This document shows positions 26,338 through 35,752 of a stretch of 64,000 bases of DNA, in pieces. The notes under the pieces were generated by a model. The model was not told the origin of the DNA and ran no database searches. It saw only the letters and a program-made list of their open reading frames with translations. This DNA is from Tissierellaceae bacterium. GTDB lineage: Bacteria > Bacillota > Clostridia > Tissierellales > Tissierellaceae. The DNA is taken from contig JALNZV010000002.1 in assembly GCA_023229175.1 (NCBI GenBank), positions 62,001 through 126,000 of the forward strand. Reading direction: 5' to 3'. Positions within the stretch are counted from its first letter, which is position 1, and every line of letters begins with the position of its first letter. The position numbers and the translations under genes were made by a program.

Positions 26338-27149
26338 TACAATACTATCTCCCCTACTATTCTATATTCTTTGCCGTCTATACTTTGATTGGAGTTAATA
26401 ATATTCCATTTAGTATTTATGCCGATGGCCTTGCCTAATTCAACAAAATAATACATTATTACTCCAGCATCTACTAAGGCAGACTCCCTATTGTCGCTGC
26501 TTTCCATCAACAATACTACTTTTTCCTTCTCCAATAAAAATCTCCATGGCTGCCTGTTAAAAGATGAAGGTGCGTATCTTAAATAGTAGAATAAATCATC
26601 TAGACCCCTATTTTCCAAATCTGCCAGTGTAGCCTTTTTCCCTGAGATGTCCAGATATACAAATTCGTCTAGGCCAAGCCTATTGCTAAACGGTATCTCT
26701 TCAAATGGATTTCTTGGCTTTCTGTATCCAAATGCCAACAGATAATTGATATCTCCTAGAAGGTCGTCAAAAAGCCTTACCTTTTCTCCTTGTGTCACAG
26801 AACCTACACTGACCCAACACGTATCTAACCCCAGAGAATTTAGTCTTGTAATTAACTTTTCCATAAAATAGGCACCATTTATAATGCTCTTGTCTTGGCT
26901 ATTCATCACTTCCAAGGCCACGTAATGAGGCCCTTGAATCATGACTCCAGAATAGCCACCGATGCCCTTTAATCCGTCATATAACCTATTTCCGTCTTTG
27001 TATAAGACAAATCTAAAGTCTCCGCTTCCCTCCTCAGTCTCAAGAAGCCTTAAATAATCTTCGATATCGTCCAATAGCTGTTTATTTACATTTACTGACT
27101 TGAATTCTCTTACGGATTTTCTTTCCCTAAGGAAATTAGTCATCAACAT
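26337..27149 (-). CDS. Nitroreductase-family protein (TM1586 type)
   Basis: About 270 residues, roughly twice a minimal nitroreductase domain. It begins with FLRERKSVREFKSVNV, the usual FMN-phosphate-binding Arg/Ser entry. There is a GLDTCWVSVGSV segment in the first half and LRYAPSSFNRQPWRFLL in the second, which resembles the APSxxNxQPW motif of nitroreductases. The two-part arrangement matches the putative TM nitroreductase family. Expected activity is NAD(P)H-dependent reduction with FMN; the substrate is unknown. I favour the ATG at 27149, downstream of AGGGGGTG, over the GTG two codons earlier. Confidence 0.85.
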   Translation of the reverse strand: MLMTNFLRERKSVREFKSVNVNKQLLDDIEDYLRLLETEEGSGDFRFVLYKDGNRLYDGLKGIGGYSGVMIQGPHYVALEVMNSQDKSIINGAYFMEKLITRLNSLGLDTCWVSVGSVTQGEKVRLFDDLLGDINYLLAFGYRKPRNPFEEIPFSNRLGLDEFVYLDISGKKATLADLENRGLDDLFYYLRYAPSSFNRQPWRFLLEKEKVVLLMESSDNRESALVDAGVIMYYFVELGKAIGINTKWNIINSNQSIDGKEYRIVGEIVL

Positions 27150-27204
27150 AATCACACCCCCTAGTTTAGTTACTTATTATATACCACTTTTAGGGGGCTT
27201 TAAC

Positions 27205-27765
27205 CTATAATTTAATACCTATTATATTTCCCAATTTATAAATAAGTTCAATTAGATAAAAATGTACTACTAACGAGGGTAATGTTCCAAATATAATTCC
27301 CGCTGCAACATCTGTTGGATAGTGAACTCCCAAGTAAATTCTAGATATTCCTACTATTATTGCAATTGTTATGACTACAATAGTGAGTCTGGGGATAGTT
27401 AATGATATGGTTGTGGCAATGGAGAAACTGGCGGCTGTATGACCTGATGGAAATGAATAGTCTTTTAGGTTTATTCCAAAGGTATTTAAATGCTCCAATA
27501 TCTTATATGGCCTTTCTCTGCTTAGTAATCTTTTGAGGCTGTGTACTATAATCTGACTAATAAACAGAGCCACAAGGCATTTTATACCTAATATCTTTGT
27601 ATGGCTGCTGCCAATTCCTATTAACACTAAAACCAAAGCAGATGAAAAAACAGCACCACCTAAATTAGTAGCCCTATGCATTATGGTATTTAAATATCTT
27701 CTATGCATCCTAATATTAATCAAATCTATTAAATAATCGTCAAATTTCTTAAATTTCTCTTTCAT
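27205..27765 (-). CDS. PAP2-family membrane phosphatase
   Basis: 186 residues, five or six hydrophobic segments. All three phosphatase motifs are present: KRLLSRERP near residue 87, SFPSGHTAA near 117, and GISRIYLGVHYPTDV near 150, with the catalytic His in the second and third. Members dephosphorylate lipid phosphates such as undecaprenyl pyrophosphate or phosphatidylglycerophosphate; the precise substrate is undecided. The ATG at 27765 follows GAGGTG. It is divergent from the helicase gene. Confidence 0.92.
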   Translation of the reverse strand: MKEKFKKFDDYLIDLINIRMHRRYLNTIMHRATNLGGAVFSSALVLVLIGIGSSHTKILGIKCLVALFISQIIVHSLKRLLSRERPYKILEHLNTFGINLKDYSFPSGHTAASFSIATTISLTIPRLTIVVITIAIIVGISRIYLGVHYPTDVAAGIIFGTLPSLVVHFYLIELIYKLGNIIGIKL

Positions 27766-27942
27766 ATTACACCTCAGTAATACTTATTTTTGTCGATTTA
27801 TATACATTTCTATACATATTTATACCCATTTCATTTGCCTTTTAAAGATTTATAGCGTATACTAATTATTGTTTTTTATGTTAGAATATATTGGTATAGA
27901 ATAAAATAATTATAAAAAAATTAACTAAAAGTAGGTGAAAAT

Positions 27943-29799
27943 GTGGACCTAAGTAAAGAACAGCTACTGGCTTTAGAGCACATTCATGGGCCTGCCCTTG
28001 TATTAGCAGTTCCAGGAGCTGGAAAAACTACAGTATTAATTCACAGAACCGTAAATTTAATAAAAAATTACAACATAAGCCCAGAAAAAATCTTGTCTAT
28101 AACCTTTAGCAGAGCTTCTGCCAAGGATATGCAGGAAAGATTCCATAAATATTTCCCTGGGATTTCTTCCATACCCATTCGATTTTCGACTATACATAGC
28201 TTCTGCTATAATTTAATCAGAGAATACGCCTACATCAATAAAATAAATTATACCATTATAGAAGATGAAAAAAAACAATTTAATAAATATAATCTACTTA
28301 AAAAGATATACTTTGATATTAATGGGCAATATATCACAGAGGAAAAACAAGAATTACTTCTGAATGCCATGGGATATATTAAAAATATGATGCTTACTGT
28401 AGACGAATTCCTACGCCTCAATAAAAGTGAAATAGAAAACTTTAAGGATATATTTATGGAATACGAGAAGTTTAAGAGGGACAAAAGCTTAATCGATTTC
28501 GACGATATGCTTACACTCTCCTATAAGATACTAGTGGAAAACAAATATATACTTGAAAAGTATAGGGAAAAATACGATTATATCCAAGTAGATGAAGGTC
28601 AGGATACTTCAAAAATCCAAATGGAAATTATTAAATTGCTGGCAGGCCCGAAAGACAACTTGTTCATCGTGGCAGACGACGATCAATCTATTTATGGCTT
28701 TAGAGGTGCATATCCAAAGGGATTACTAGGATTTACTAGAACCTATCCAAATGGAAAAGTCTTTTATATGGAAAAAAATTATAGGTCTTCAAAGAACATT
28801 GTGTCGGTATGTAATGGATTTATAAGACAAAACACTTTGAGATACGATAAAAAGATAGTGGCAGAAAATGGCTATGTGGAGCCTATTAATATCATAAAAG
28901 TCGATTCCATATCAAAGCAATACGACTACTTAATTGGGGATTTAAAAGGCAAAGATTTGTCCAAATCCTGTGTCCTCTACAGAAATAATATTTCCTCTAT
29001 TGGACTTATGGAATCCCTAGAAAGACATAAAATACCTTTTTATATGAGAGATGTAAAGGTTAGGTTTTTTACTCACTGGCTATTATACGATATTATAAAT
29101 TTTATGAGGTTTTCACAAGATACGTCTAATATGGAGATATACGAAGGTATTTACTATAAAATGAAGGGCTATATATCAAAGAAACAAATTAACTATGGAA
29201 AAACTTTAAACCACAGTTTATCTGTATTTGATAGAATATTGGACTTCCCGGGAATCTCTAATTACTATAAGAAAAACCTTCGAGAATTGAAATTGGATTT
29301 TAAAAAGTTGTCTAAGCTAAGTCCCTTAAAGGCCATAGAATTTATCGAATATAATTTAGAATACGAGAAATATCTTAAAGAAAATTCTACTAAGTTTGGA
29401 TATACCTATGACACCTTAAAAACTATGCTTTATTATCTAAAGCATATAGCAGAAAATACAAATAGTTTGGGTGAATTAATAGAAAGACTTAACTACCTTA
29501 AGTCTCTATCTATTAATTCAAAAAATAAAAAAAATGCCCTTACATTGTCCACAGTCCATTCCGCAAAGGGATTGGAGTTTGACAATGTATATATAATCGA
29601 CTTAGTCGATGGCGATTTTCCCTCTATATCAAGCATTGAAAGCGTAGAGTTAGGTAAATTCGAGCCCTTTGAAGAAGAAAGGCGACTATTTTACGTTGGC
29701 ATGACAAGGGCCAAATTTCATCTGTCCCTAATTGCCGTAAACAGCATTGGGAAAAAAGAGGTTGAACCCTCTAGGTTTTTAATCGAACTGCAAAATTAA
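27943..29799 (+). CDS. UvrD/Rep-type superfamily 1 helicase
   Basis: 618 residues, somewhat shorter than UvrD/PcrA (about 720). Motif I is AVPGAGKTT (22-30), Ia is ITFSRASAKDMQ, II reads QVDEGQDTS with Gly in place of the commoner Ala/Glu, III is ADDDQSIYGFRGA, IV is NYRSS, V includes TVHSAKGLEFDNVY, and VI is LFYVGMTRAK. It should be a 3'-5' ATP-dependent DNA helicase. The C-terminal tail of UvrD is missing. The start is GTG at 27943 with AGGTGA five bases upstream. It is the only plus-strand gene in this stretch and is not in an obvious operon. Confidence 0.92.
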   Translation: MDLSKEQLLALEHIHGPALVLAVPGAGKTTVLIHRTVNLIKNYNISPEKILSITFSRASAKDMQERFHKYFPGISSIPIRFSTIHSFCYNLIREYAYINKINYTIIEDEKKQFNKYNLLKKIYFDINGQYITEEKQELLLNAMGYIKNMMLTVDEFLRLNKSEIENFKDIFMEYEKFKRDKSLIDFDDMLTLSYKILVENKYILEKYREKYDYIQVDEGQDTSKIQMEIIKLLAGPKDNLFIVADDDQSIYGFRGAYPKGLLGFTRTYPNGKVFYMEKNYRSSKNIVSVCNGFIRQNTLRYDKKIVAENGYVEPINIIKVDSISKQYDYLIGDLKGKDLSKSCVLYRNNISSIGLMESLERHKIPFYMRDVKVRFFTHWLLYDIINFMRFSQDTSNMEIYEGIYYKMKGYISKKQINYGKTLNHSLSVFDRILDFPGISNYYKKNLRELKLDFKKLSKLSPLKAIEFIEYNLEYEKYLKENSTKFGYTYDTLKTMLYYLKHIAENTNSLGELIERLNYLKSLSINSKNKKNALTLSTVHSAKGLEFDNVYIIDLVDGDFPSISSIESVELGKFEPFEEERRLFYVGMTRAKFHLSLIAVNSIGKKEVEPSRFLIELQN

Positions 29800-29881
29800 A
29801 TAATTTCCCCTTTTTGTATTAAAATTTTGATAATTTGTAATACTATAAATGCATCAAATTTTAGCAAAGGAGGGAAATCAC

Positions 29882-29986
29882 ATGGCTAAAAATAAACAGA
29901 ATAACCAAAATAACCAAAACAAAAATAGGAAGAATGAGAATAAGCAGCAATCTAGAAACGAAAATAAAAGAGAAGAAGAAGAGTAA
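29882..29986 (+). CDS. Small Asn/Lys/Gln/Glu-rich protein, 34 residues
   Basis: A short frame with an excellent ribosome site (AAAGGAGGG, eight bases before the ATG) and its own strong terminator. The product is almost entirely Asn, Lys, Gln, Arg and Glu, with no hydrophobic core (begins MAKNKQNNQNNQN, ends KREEEE). A possible promoter with a TAATACTA -10-like box lies near 29840. The composition recalls tiny spore-associated proteins of Firmicutes, but I see no motif that proves it. The neighbouring gene is a GerMN lipoprotein, a family linked to sporulation and germination. Confidence 0.65.
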   Translation: MAKNKQNNQNNQNKNRKNENKQQSRNENKREEEE

Positions 29987-29991
29987 CTTAG

Positions 29992-30035
29992 AAGCATTAA
30001 ATAAAGGTCCTACTCAGGACCTTTATTTAATGCTT
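29992..30035. terminator. Strong bidirectional terminator between convergent genes
   Basis: A perfect 19-base-pair stem (29992-30010 with 30017-30035) with a six-base loop. It is followed by a T-run on the plus strand. The stop codon of the convergent GerMN gene lies in the right arm, so the hairpin serves both genes. Confidence 0.9.
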
Positions 30036-31091
30036 TTCTTCTATATCCGATACATCTACAACAAAATACTCTCCTTCTCTAATGGCAAAGTGACCTGATT
30101 CATATGGTACTCCTTCAATGGTCAAATAAACTTTCTCCACGTCATAAAACTTTCCCAAAGTGTTTACAATTGATCTTAAAACTTCAAATTCCATTGCAGA
30201 ACCCACATTCATACCTTCTTGAAATTCATCTGAAAAATCTAGTTCCAAAACCCATGCATTTCTATTTACTTTAGCACTGTTGATTTTAACTTCTTCGCCT
30301 ATCAAAGGGCCAAGTTCATCTGAATGAGGATTTTTCATTACTCCTTCTAGGATGGTTTCTACAGAGTCATTGGTCTTAAAGCTAATGCTTTGTTTTACAG
30401 AAACTGTACTAATGGGGCCTCTTGTAGGGTAAAAAGTCGTTAACTCTAATTCTTGCTCTTTGTTCTCTACATTTTCCAATAGTGTACTAACTTCAAACTC
30501 TCCATCCTTGTAAATGGATGCTACAAGTCCTATATCCTTCACATAATAATCTTTTTTTATTGCCCCAGATTCGTATTTAATAGTAACTTCCAAGGCATGG
30601 TAGTCACCTGATGGAGTCTCGACTTGTGCATCTAGGGAAGTTATTTCGTGTTGGGATCCGTCTTCATTAATCCACTTATTACCTATTTCCAAAGGTTCCA
30701 TTAATATTATATTATTTGCATTAACATTGGCATTTAATACGTTTTCAATGTGGTAAAACTCTCCCTCTGCAAATATTTCACTGAGAATTCCATCTTTGTT
30801 TTCCAGGACCTTCACAAATATTGTACCAGGATTTGCTATCTTTATTTGGGCCTTATTGTCATCGAAAAATTCGACATATATTTCTTGTTCGGCATATTCG
30901 TTACCTATACCCTTGTACTTCATTACTGTATTTTCTTTAAAAGGATAATAATCTTCAATATAAAGAATATTGCCGCCCCCCATTTCTTCGCTGCTTAAAG
31001 ACTTTACTTCGCCTATGGGATTTGAGGCCTTGCAACCTAGTAAAGAGATCATAAGCCCTATTGCCATCAATATATAAATAGGCTTTTTCAT
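30027..31091 (-). CDS. GerMN-domain lipoprotein
   Basis: 354 residues. The signal peptide ends in the lipobox LLGC (Cys 20), so the protein is tethered to the outer face of the membrane. Residues about 45-220 form a strand-rich domain of unknown type (YYPFKENTVMKYKG). The C-terminal 120 residues match the GerMN domain of GerM: SVKQSISFKTNDSVETILEG, then LELDFSDEFQ and VLRSIVNTLGKF. GerM-like proteins act in sporulation and germination, often at the engulfment septum. It is probably monocistronic, with GGAGG before the ATG, and shares its terminator with the convergent small gene. Confidence 0.85.
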   Translation of the reverse strand: MKKPIYILMAIGLMISLLGCKASNPIGEVKSLSSEEMGGGNILYIEDYYPFKENTVMKYKGIGNEYAEQEIYVEFFDDNKAQIKIANPGTIFVKVLENKDGILSEIFAEGEFYHIENVLNANVNANNIILMEPLEIGNKWINEDGSQHEITSLDAQVETPSGDYHALEVTIKYESGAIKKDYYVKDIGLVASIYKDGEFEVSTLLENVENKEQELELTTFYPTRGPISTVSVKQSISFKTNDSVETILEGVMKNPHSDELGPLIGEEVKINSAKVNRNAWVLELDFSDEFQEGMNVGSAMEFEVLRSIVNTLGKFYDVEKVYLTIEGVPYESGHFAIREGEYFVVDVSDIEEKH

Positions 31092-31195
31092 GGTATCAAC
31101 CTCCTATAAATTTGCTGCTATTTTTATGAATTATTGCCTCTTACCACAATTATAATACATTTACATAGAAAAGTCTTTACGATTGGATTACAATA

Positions 31196-34100
31196 TTATC
31201 TGCTTAGGCTTCTTATGTTCTCAACAGGATACTTTTCAGTGATATATCTACTGGGTATATAGTAAATGAGAACCGTAATTATAAAAAACAAGACTGACAA
31301 CAATATGTGAATTTCCCATGGATACCCCCACAATCTATATGTGAATATATCTTTCATATATCCTGAAAATTCTATGGTTAATCCCTTTCCTATGCCTAGG
31401 GATGTAAGAAGCATCACAATAAACAACATCAGGTGGCTAATAATCAACGAAATTAAACCGCTTATTGCTCCGGTCCCTATATATAACTTTGAAAATTCCT
31501 TTTTTGTAACTCCCATGGACTGCAGTATGCCTATTCTATTTCTATCTTGTTCCAATTTTGAAACTGTAATATTGTACAAAATAATAAATGCTATGGCAGC
31601 AGCCGTTAGTCCCAGTAAACTTATGATAATCCCATTATTTAATCCTTCGTAGTAAAGCTTGGAGTTGCTGTCCTTGTAGTTAAATAATGTGTATCCATTG
31701 TTATTGGCAGTAGCTAGTAGTTCAGAATCCATTACTGCATCTCTTATCATGGAATCAGTATTTATATACCAAAGAGTCCTTCCATAGGAAGTGGGATAAA
31801 TAGTCGATACCATGGACTTCATATAGCTTAATGTAATGCCAGGGTTTCTTATTCTCGATTTTGGATAAAGGGATTCCATGCCGTTATATGACGTAACCAC
31901 TACAAAAGGCGTTACATCTTTGGAGAAGGGCCAAATACCTACATCAACAAAGTAATATATGATACCGCCTACTGTTTTTTCCCTACTGACAAAGCTATTT
32001 ACATAATCCATCCCAGATATTTTCTCTTCATCGGCAGACAAATAAATCTTATCTCCAGGTTTCAAATCCTCAGGCATGGTATAATAGTCCCTAAATCTTC
32101 CTTCATAGGAGGTGTGGAAATCAGCACTATTTTTTAGCAGCCAGTGAATTCTGTTCCCTTCACTGGTGGATGCCAGTATGGACTCTTTGCTATGAAGAGT
32201 TTCTTCTTTGTTTCCTGAATGCTGCAGCGGAATAAGTAAAATCACTTCTTCTCCCTTTTCAAATTCTTCTTTATTTATATCCCCCATGGTTAAATTTCTT
32301 TCAAATTCCCTAAACAAATTTCCATCTACATCCAGTCCATATATTCTCGTAAAAAACGCATTTTTTATCCAATAGGGTTCCCTCTCCAAACTGTCATTGT
32401 ACTTGCTGAAATAACTGGCTTTAAATTGATTAGGTAAAGTTTTCTCAAGTGTCCTGAGAAGACCATTGTCTTCTATATTTTCAAACCACAAAAATGTTTG
32501 TTTCCCAACCTTGTAAGCCTCTGTCGATTTTACGCCCTTTATTCCCATTATTTCGTCCTTAAATGCCCATAGTGCCCTGGTAGATTCACCAAAATACGTC
32601 TCCATACTATAGTCTGGTCTATTATCTCTGAGGACTTGGTACCTATAATTGTCAAAGGACAAATAAGTTAAAAGTAAAGATGACAGCAAAATTGTAATTG
32701 TAATCAATGAGATACCTAGTGATATCAAGGACTTACCCTTGTTTTGCCTAATATAATGCCAATTTATACTGCTAAAACTCTGGCTTTTTGATGCATCTCT
32801 TTCTTTCCTTTTCTTATTCTTATGTTTGGGAGGTTTGCTCATAGTTCCAACCATAGGAACTTTAACTGCAAAGGCCATGGGAACCGCCATACCTAAAAAC
32901 AGTGCCAATATACCAGCCAATATTCCCAAAACTAGTAAATTCGGCATAATATGAAATTCTAATTCCCTTCCATTTGTGTTATTCATAAAAAACACTAGTA
33001 AAATAGCTAGTCCAAATCCCGATGGAACCCCTACTAAGAGCCCAGTCCTAAGTAAAAACAAACCTTCGTAAAATAGTATTTTTACTATTTGTAAATTTGT
33101 CGCTCCCATAGATTTTAACAACACTATTTTTCTAGACCTTCTCTTCATCTGTGTTAAAAATATTTGCAATATGGCCAAGGCCGTAGCTATGAATATAATG
33201 GCTATAATGGTCAAAGTCAATATATGTTCTGTAGAGGTACTATCACTTGGATAGGAGAAAGTATTTCTCCTGAAATTATCTCTGTTGACCTCCATTTTAC
33301 TGTCTATATCTGTTGAACCCTCTAAATATTCATCCCTCCAATCTTCCTCTAATCTAGGAACGTTCCACTTGTCTATTTCTTTCAGCTGCTCCTCTATCTG
33401 TTCATCAGATGCACCGTACATATCCATCCAAAAACGAAAACCTAAATCTAGATGTTGTTCTTCATCCTCTATTTCAATTTCCCTATTGGGGTAATTCATA
33501 TGCAAATTTTCATATAAGTTTTCTTTTAAAGTGCTAGAACCCAAAAATATATGGTAAATTAATTCATATTTTTTCAAATCGGCGATTGTATTATTGTAAA
33601 GGGCATATGTAAATGCTTTCCCACCCTCTTCAGTGATAAAAGCATTGGGTGCCATATAATCTCCCAAATCCCATTTATCAGAATAGGTGTCCAGTATCCC
33701 CGTAATTGTAAATTCTTTTTTCAGTATAATCTTCTGGTTTCTTAAAAATCCTTTTTCTCTGATTATCTCTGGATTTACCTCATCTCCCTGAAGGTAATAG
33801 AAGAAGTAATCGTTACTAGCCACTACTGCTACATCTCCTATTTGCTCAAATGGCGTCTCGTGATGTTGATAATACGTTGGATATCTATTAGCACCCTTTT
33901 TATCATATATTTCTTGTATTCTTTCGTTAATTTCTCCCATTCTGATGCGTCTTCTAAGTGCATCTTCATCGTCTTTTGCTTCTGTAGACTCCAGCTCTTC
34001 TAATTCTTCGTATAGGCGTTCAAATTCTTCGTAATAGTGCACGAGGGGAGCCGTTTGTTCCTCGTAGAACTTTTTATTTAATTCCATTATATATGGCCCT

Positions 34101-34567
34101 TCAGATTCATCTATGGTAGTCATATTGACAGCTATTTGAACTTTTTGCCCTACCTCCAAATCTAAGCCCATTTTACTCATCTCATTTAGTTCCAACATTA
34201 TCTCATTTGGTTTTTGAGGGTAATCACCCTTGTAAAGGGAAAACCTACCCAAATCTATAAGTTCAGCGTTGAATGTACCCAATAGCCCTGCCTTTTCCGT
34301 CTTGCCGATAATTAGACTAGTGCCGATTTTGTCTATATCTTCTTCCGTTTTTAACCTTTCCAGTATCTCCTCACTGCCCTCTAGATATGCTCCTTGCCAC
34401 TCTCCATATAAATCTAATCTCTGCTCTAATTTTGTCTTTTCCAGACTTGATTGAAACAATACTGCAGAAATAATAAACGCAAAGGCCAATGTAATAACTA
34501 ATTTTAATAGCAATGTATCTTTTTTTCTTCCCTTAAGCCCATTTAAAGCTATATCTCTTAGTTTCAT
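31196..34567 (-). CDS. FtsX-family ABC transporter permease (MacB/YtrF type), large
   Basis: 1,123 residues. Helix 1 lies at residues about 20-40. A large outside domain (about 45-450) follows and contains a Glu-rich coiled coil (EEFERLYEELEELESTEAK). A three-helix FtsX core (about 455-580, LTIIAIIFIATALAILQIFL) comes next. Then comes a second copy: a helix near 615, an outside domain, and a final three-helix core. This duplicated FtsX layout is typical of Firmicute exporters involved in bacteriocin or antibiotic response and lipoprotein release. The partner ATPase lies 11 bp upstream. The substrate is unknown; no two-component pair is adjacent. Confidence 0.88.
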   Translation of the reverse strand: MKLRDIALNGLKGRKKDTLLLKLVITLAFAFIISAVLFQSSLEKTKLEQRLDLYGEWQGAYLEGSEEILERLKTEEDIDKIGTSLIIGKTEKAGLLGTFNAELIDLGRFSLYKGDYPQKPNEIMLELNEMSKMGLDLEVGQKVQIAVNMTTIDESEGPYIMELNKKFYEEQTAPLVHYYEEFERLYEELEELESTEAKDDEDALRRRIRMGEINERIQEIYDKKGANRYPTYYQHHETPFEQIGDVAVVASNDYFFYYLQGDEVNPEIIREKGFLRNQKIILKKEFTITGILDTYSDKWDLGDYMAPNAFITEEGGKAFTYALYNNTIADLKKYELIYHIFLGSSTLKENLYENLHMNYPNREIEIEDEEQHLDLGFRFWMDMYGASDEQIEEQLKEIDKWNVPRLEEDWRDEYLEGSTDIDSKMEVNRDNFRRNTFSYPSDSTSTEHILTLTIIAIIFIATALAILQIFLTQMKRRSRKIVLLKSMGATNLQIVKILFYEGLFLLRTGLLVGVPSGFGLAILLVFFMNNTNGRELEFHIMPNLLVLGILAGILALFLGMAVPMAFAVKVPMVGTMSKPPKHKNKKRKERDASKSQSFSSINWHYIRQNKGKSLISLGISLITITILLSSLLLTYLSFDNYRYQVLRDNRPDYSMETYFGESTRALWAFKDEIMGIKGVKSTEAYKVGKQTFLWFENIEDNGLLRTLEKTLPNQFKASYFSKYNDSLEREPYWIKNAFFTRIYGLDVDGNLFREFERNLTMGDINKEEFEKGEEVILLIPLQHSGNKEETLHSKESILASTSEGNRIHWLLKNSADFHTSYEGRFRDYYTMPEDLKPGDKIYLSADEEKISGMDYVNSFVSREKTVGGIIYYFVDVGIWPFSKDVTPFVVVTSYNGMESLYPKSRIRNPGITLSYMKSMVSTIYPTSYGRTLWYINTDSMIRDAVMDSELLATANNNGYTLFNYKDSNSKLYYEGLNNGIIISLLGLTAAAIAFIILYNITVSKLEQDRNRIGILQSMGVTKKEFSKLYIGTGAISGLISLIISHLMLFIVMLLTSLGIGKGLTIEFSGYMKDIFTYRLWGYPWEIHILLSVLFFIITVLIYYIPSRYITEKYPVENIRSLSR

Positions 34568-34578
34568 AATCTTCCCCC

Positions 34579-35277
34579 TTATGCCTTTGAATTTAACTGT
34601 AAATCCTCTATAGAGGAAATCATGCCATCTGTTATGGTGATTATTCTATCAGCCTGATTTGCTATATCCAGGTCATGGGTAACAAGGACTATGGTTTGAT
34701 TGAATTTCTTTGCTGTTTCCTTGATTAATTTCAACACTTCATTACCTGTTGTCTCATCTAAATTTCCCGTTGGCTCATCTGCCAATACAATAGCAGGCTT
34801 AGAGACTAATGCCCTTGCTATGGCCACTCTTTGTCTTTCGCCTCCTGACAATTCATCTGGGTAGTAAGACAATTTTTCATTTATCTGCAGTGATTGTATT
34901 ACTTCTTCAAAATGTTCTGTATCTGGTTGTTTTCCATCTAAGTAAATGGGCATCAGAATATTTTCCATTACAGTATGCTCTTGCAATAGATTGTATGCCT
35001 GAAATACAAATCCAATTCTCCTGCGGCGTAAAAGGGCTAATTCACTGTCCTTTAAGTCAAATACGCTTTTCCCTTCAAGGTAAAGCTTTCCCCCTGTAGG
35101 CTTATCTAGCCCACCTAAAATATGTAATAGAGTAGATTTACCAGATCCACTTTTCCCGATAATTGCATAAAACACACCGTCTTCAATTTCTATATTAGAA
35201 GGCTTCAAGGCTCTGACCTGAAGTTCTCCCTTTCCGTAAACCTTCTCAATATTCTCTGCTTTTAATATTATTCCCAT
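34579..35277 (-). CDS. ABC transporter ATP-binding protein (LolD/MacB type)
   Basis: 232 residues. Walker A GKSGSGKST near residue 40, Q-loop in FVFQAYNLL, signature LSGGERQRV, Walker B IVLADEPTGNLD, switch His in VLVTHD. The PTGNLDE sequence is characteristic of the subgroup that pairs with FtsX-type permeases. It is the first gene of a two-gene operon with the large permease; AAGGAGG precedes the start. The 219-base upstream gap contains a weak promoter-like TTGTAC and TAATAT and otherwise nothing I recognise. Confidence 0.93.
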   Translation of the reverse strand: MGIILKAENIEKVYGKGELQVRALKPSNIEIEDGVFYAIIGKSGSGKSTLLHILGGLDKPTGGKLYLEGKSVFDLKDSELALLRRRRIGFVFQAYNLLQEHTVMENILMPIYLDGKQPDTEHFEEVIQSLQINEKLSYYPDELSGGERQRVAIARALVSKPAIVLADEPTGNLDETTGNEVLKLIKETAKKFNQTIVLVTHDLDIANQADRIITITDGMISSIEDLQLNSKA

Positions 35278-35452
35278 TTTTGCCTCCTTACTTTTTCTAT
35301 GACATTAGCATATTAATTTAGACACTTATTTAGGTACAATGACCATCCTTTCGTCTCACTATTTGATACTTTCTCACGCTCATTAAAAAATTGAAAAGCA
35401 ATGGAACCCTTCGCTAAAAGTCCTGATATTCCAATTGATTTATATAATAAAA

Positions 35453-35476
35453 CTCGGCATTTCAGGAAATGCCGAG
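35453..35476 (-). terminator. Intrinsic terminator after the small membrane protein and opp genes
   Basis: CTCGGCATTTC and GAAATGCCGAG are perfect complements; on the minus strand the stem is followed by TTTTATT. It lies 20 bases past the stop codon of the 79-residue gene, closing the opp operon. Confidence 0.85.
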
Positions 35477-35496
35477 AACCTTAGTAAATTTAGAAG

Positions 35497-35736
35497 CTAT
35501 AACACAAATACCAGTATTAGAAGTAGGATTAAAATAATAGGACCGAATATTATGGTAGCTGATAAAAGCATGGCCAAAAAGTCTCCCTTTTCCAAGTGAA
35601 CTTTTCTGCCTTCCTCTGCCAACCACTCAGCCTTTGAATTGTAATCCCCTAGTTCGGCTGTACTGTTGTTGTTTTCATTTTTGTTTTGGTTTCTTAGCCA
35701 TTCCATGGCACGGTCTATTTTTTCCTGTAATATCAT
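35497..35736 (-). CDS. Small single-pass membrane protein, unknown
   Basis: 79 residues. The N-terminal half is polar and helical, with an Asn-rich linker (NQNKNENNNSTAE). The C-terminal 25 residues are a strongly hydrophobic helix ending at the C-terminus, so this looks like a tail-anchored protein. I do not recognise a family. It follows oppF by 16 bp and precedes the operon terminator, so it is probably co-transcribed with the oligopeptide transporter. Translation signals are weak (AAGGCTTG before the ATG). Confidence 0.6.
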   Translation of the reverse strand: MILQEKIDRAMEWLRNQNKNENNNSTAELGDYNSKAEWLAEEGRKVHLEKGDFLAMLLSATIIFGPIILILLLILVFVL

Positions 35737-35752
35737 TTTAAATCAAGCCTTT

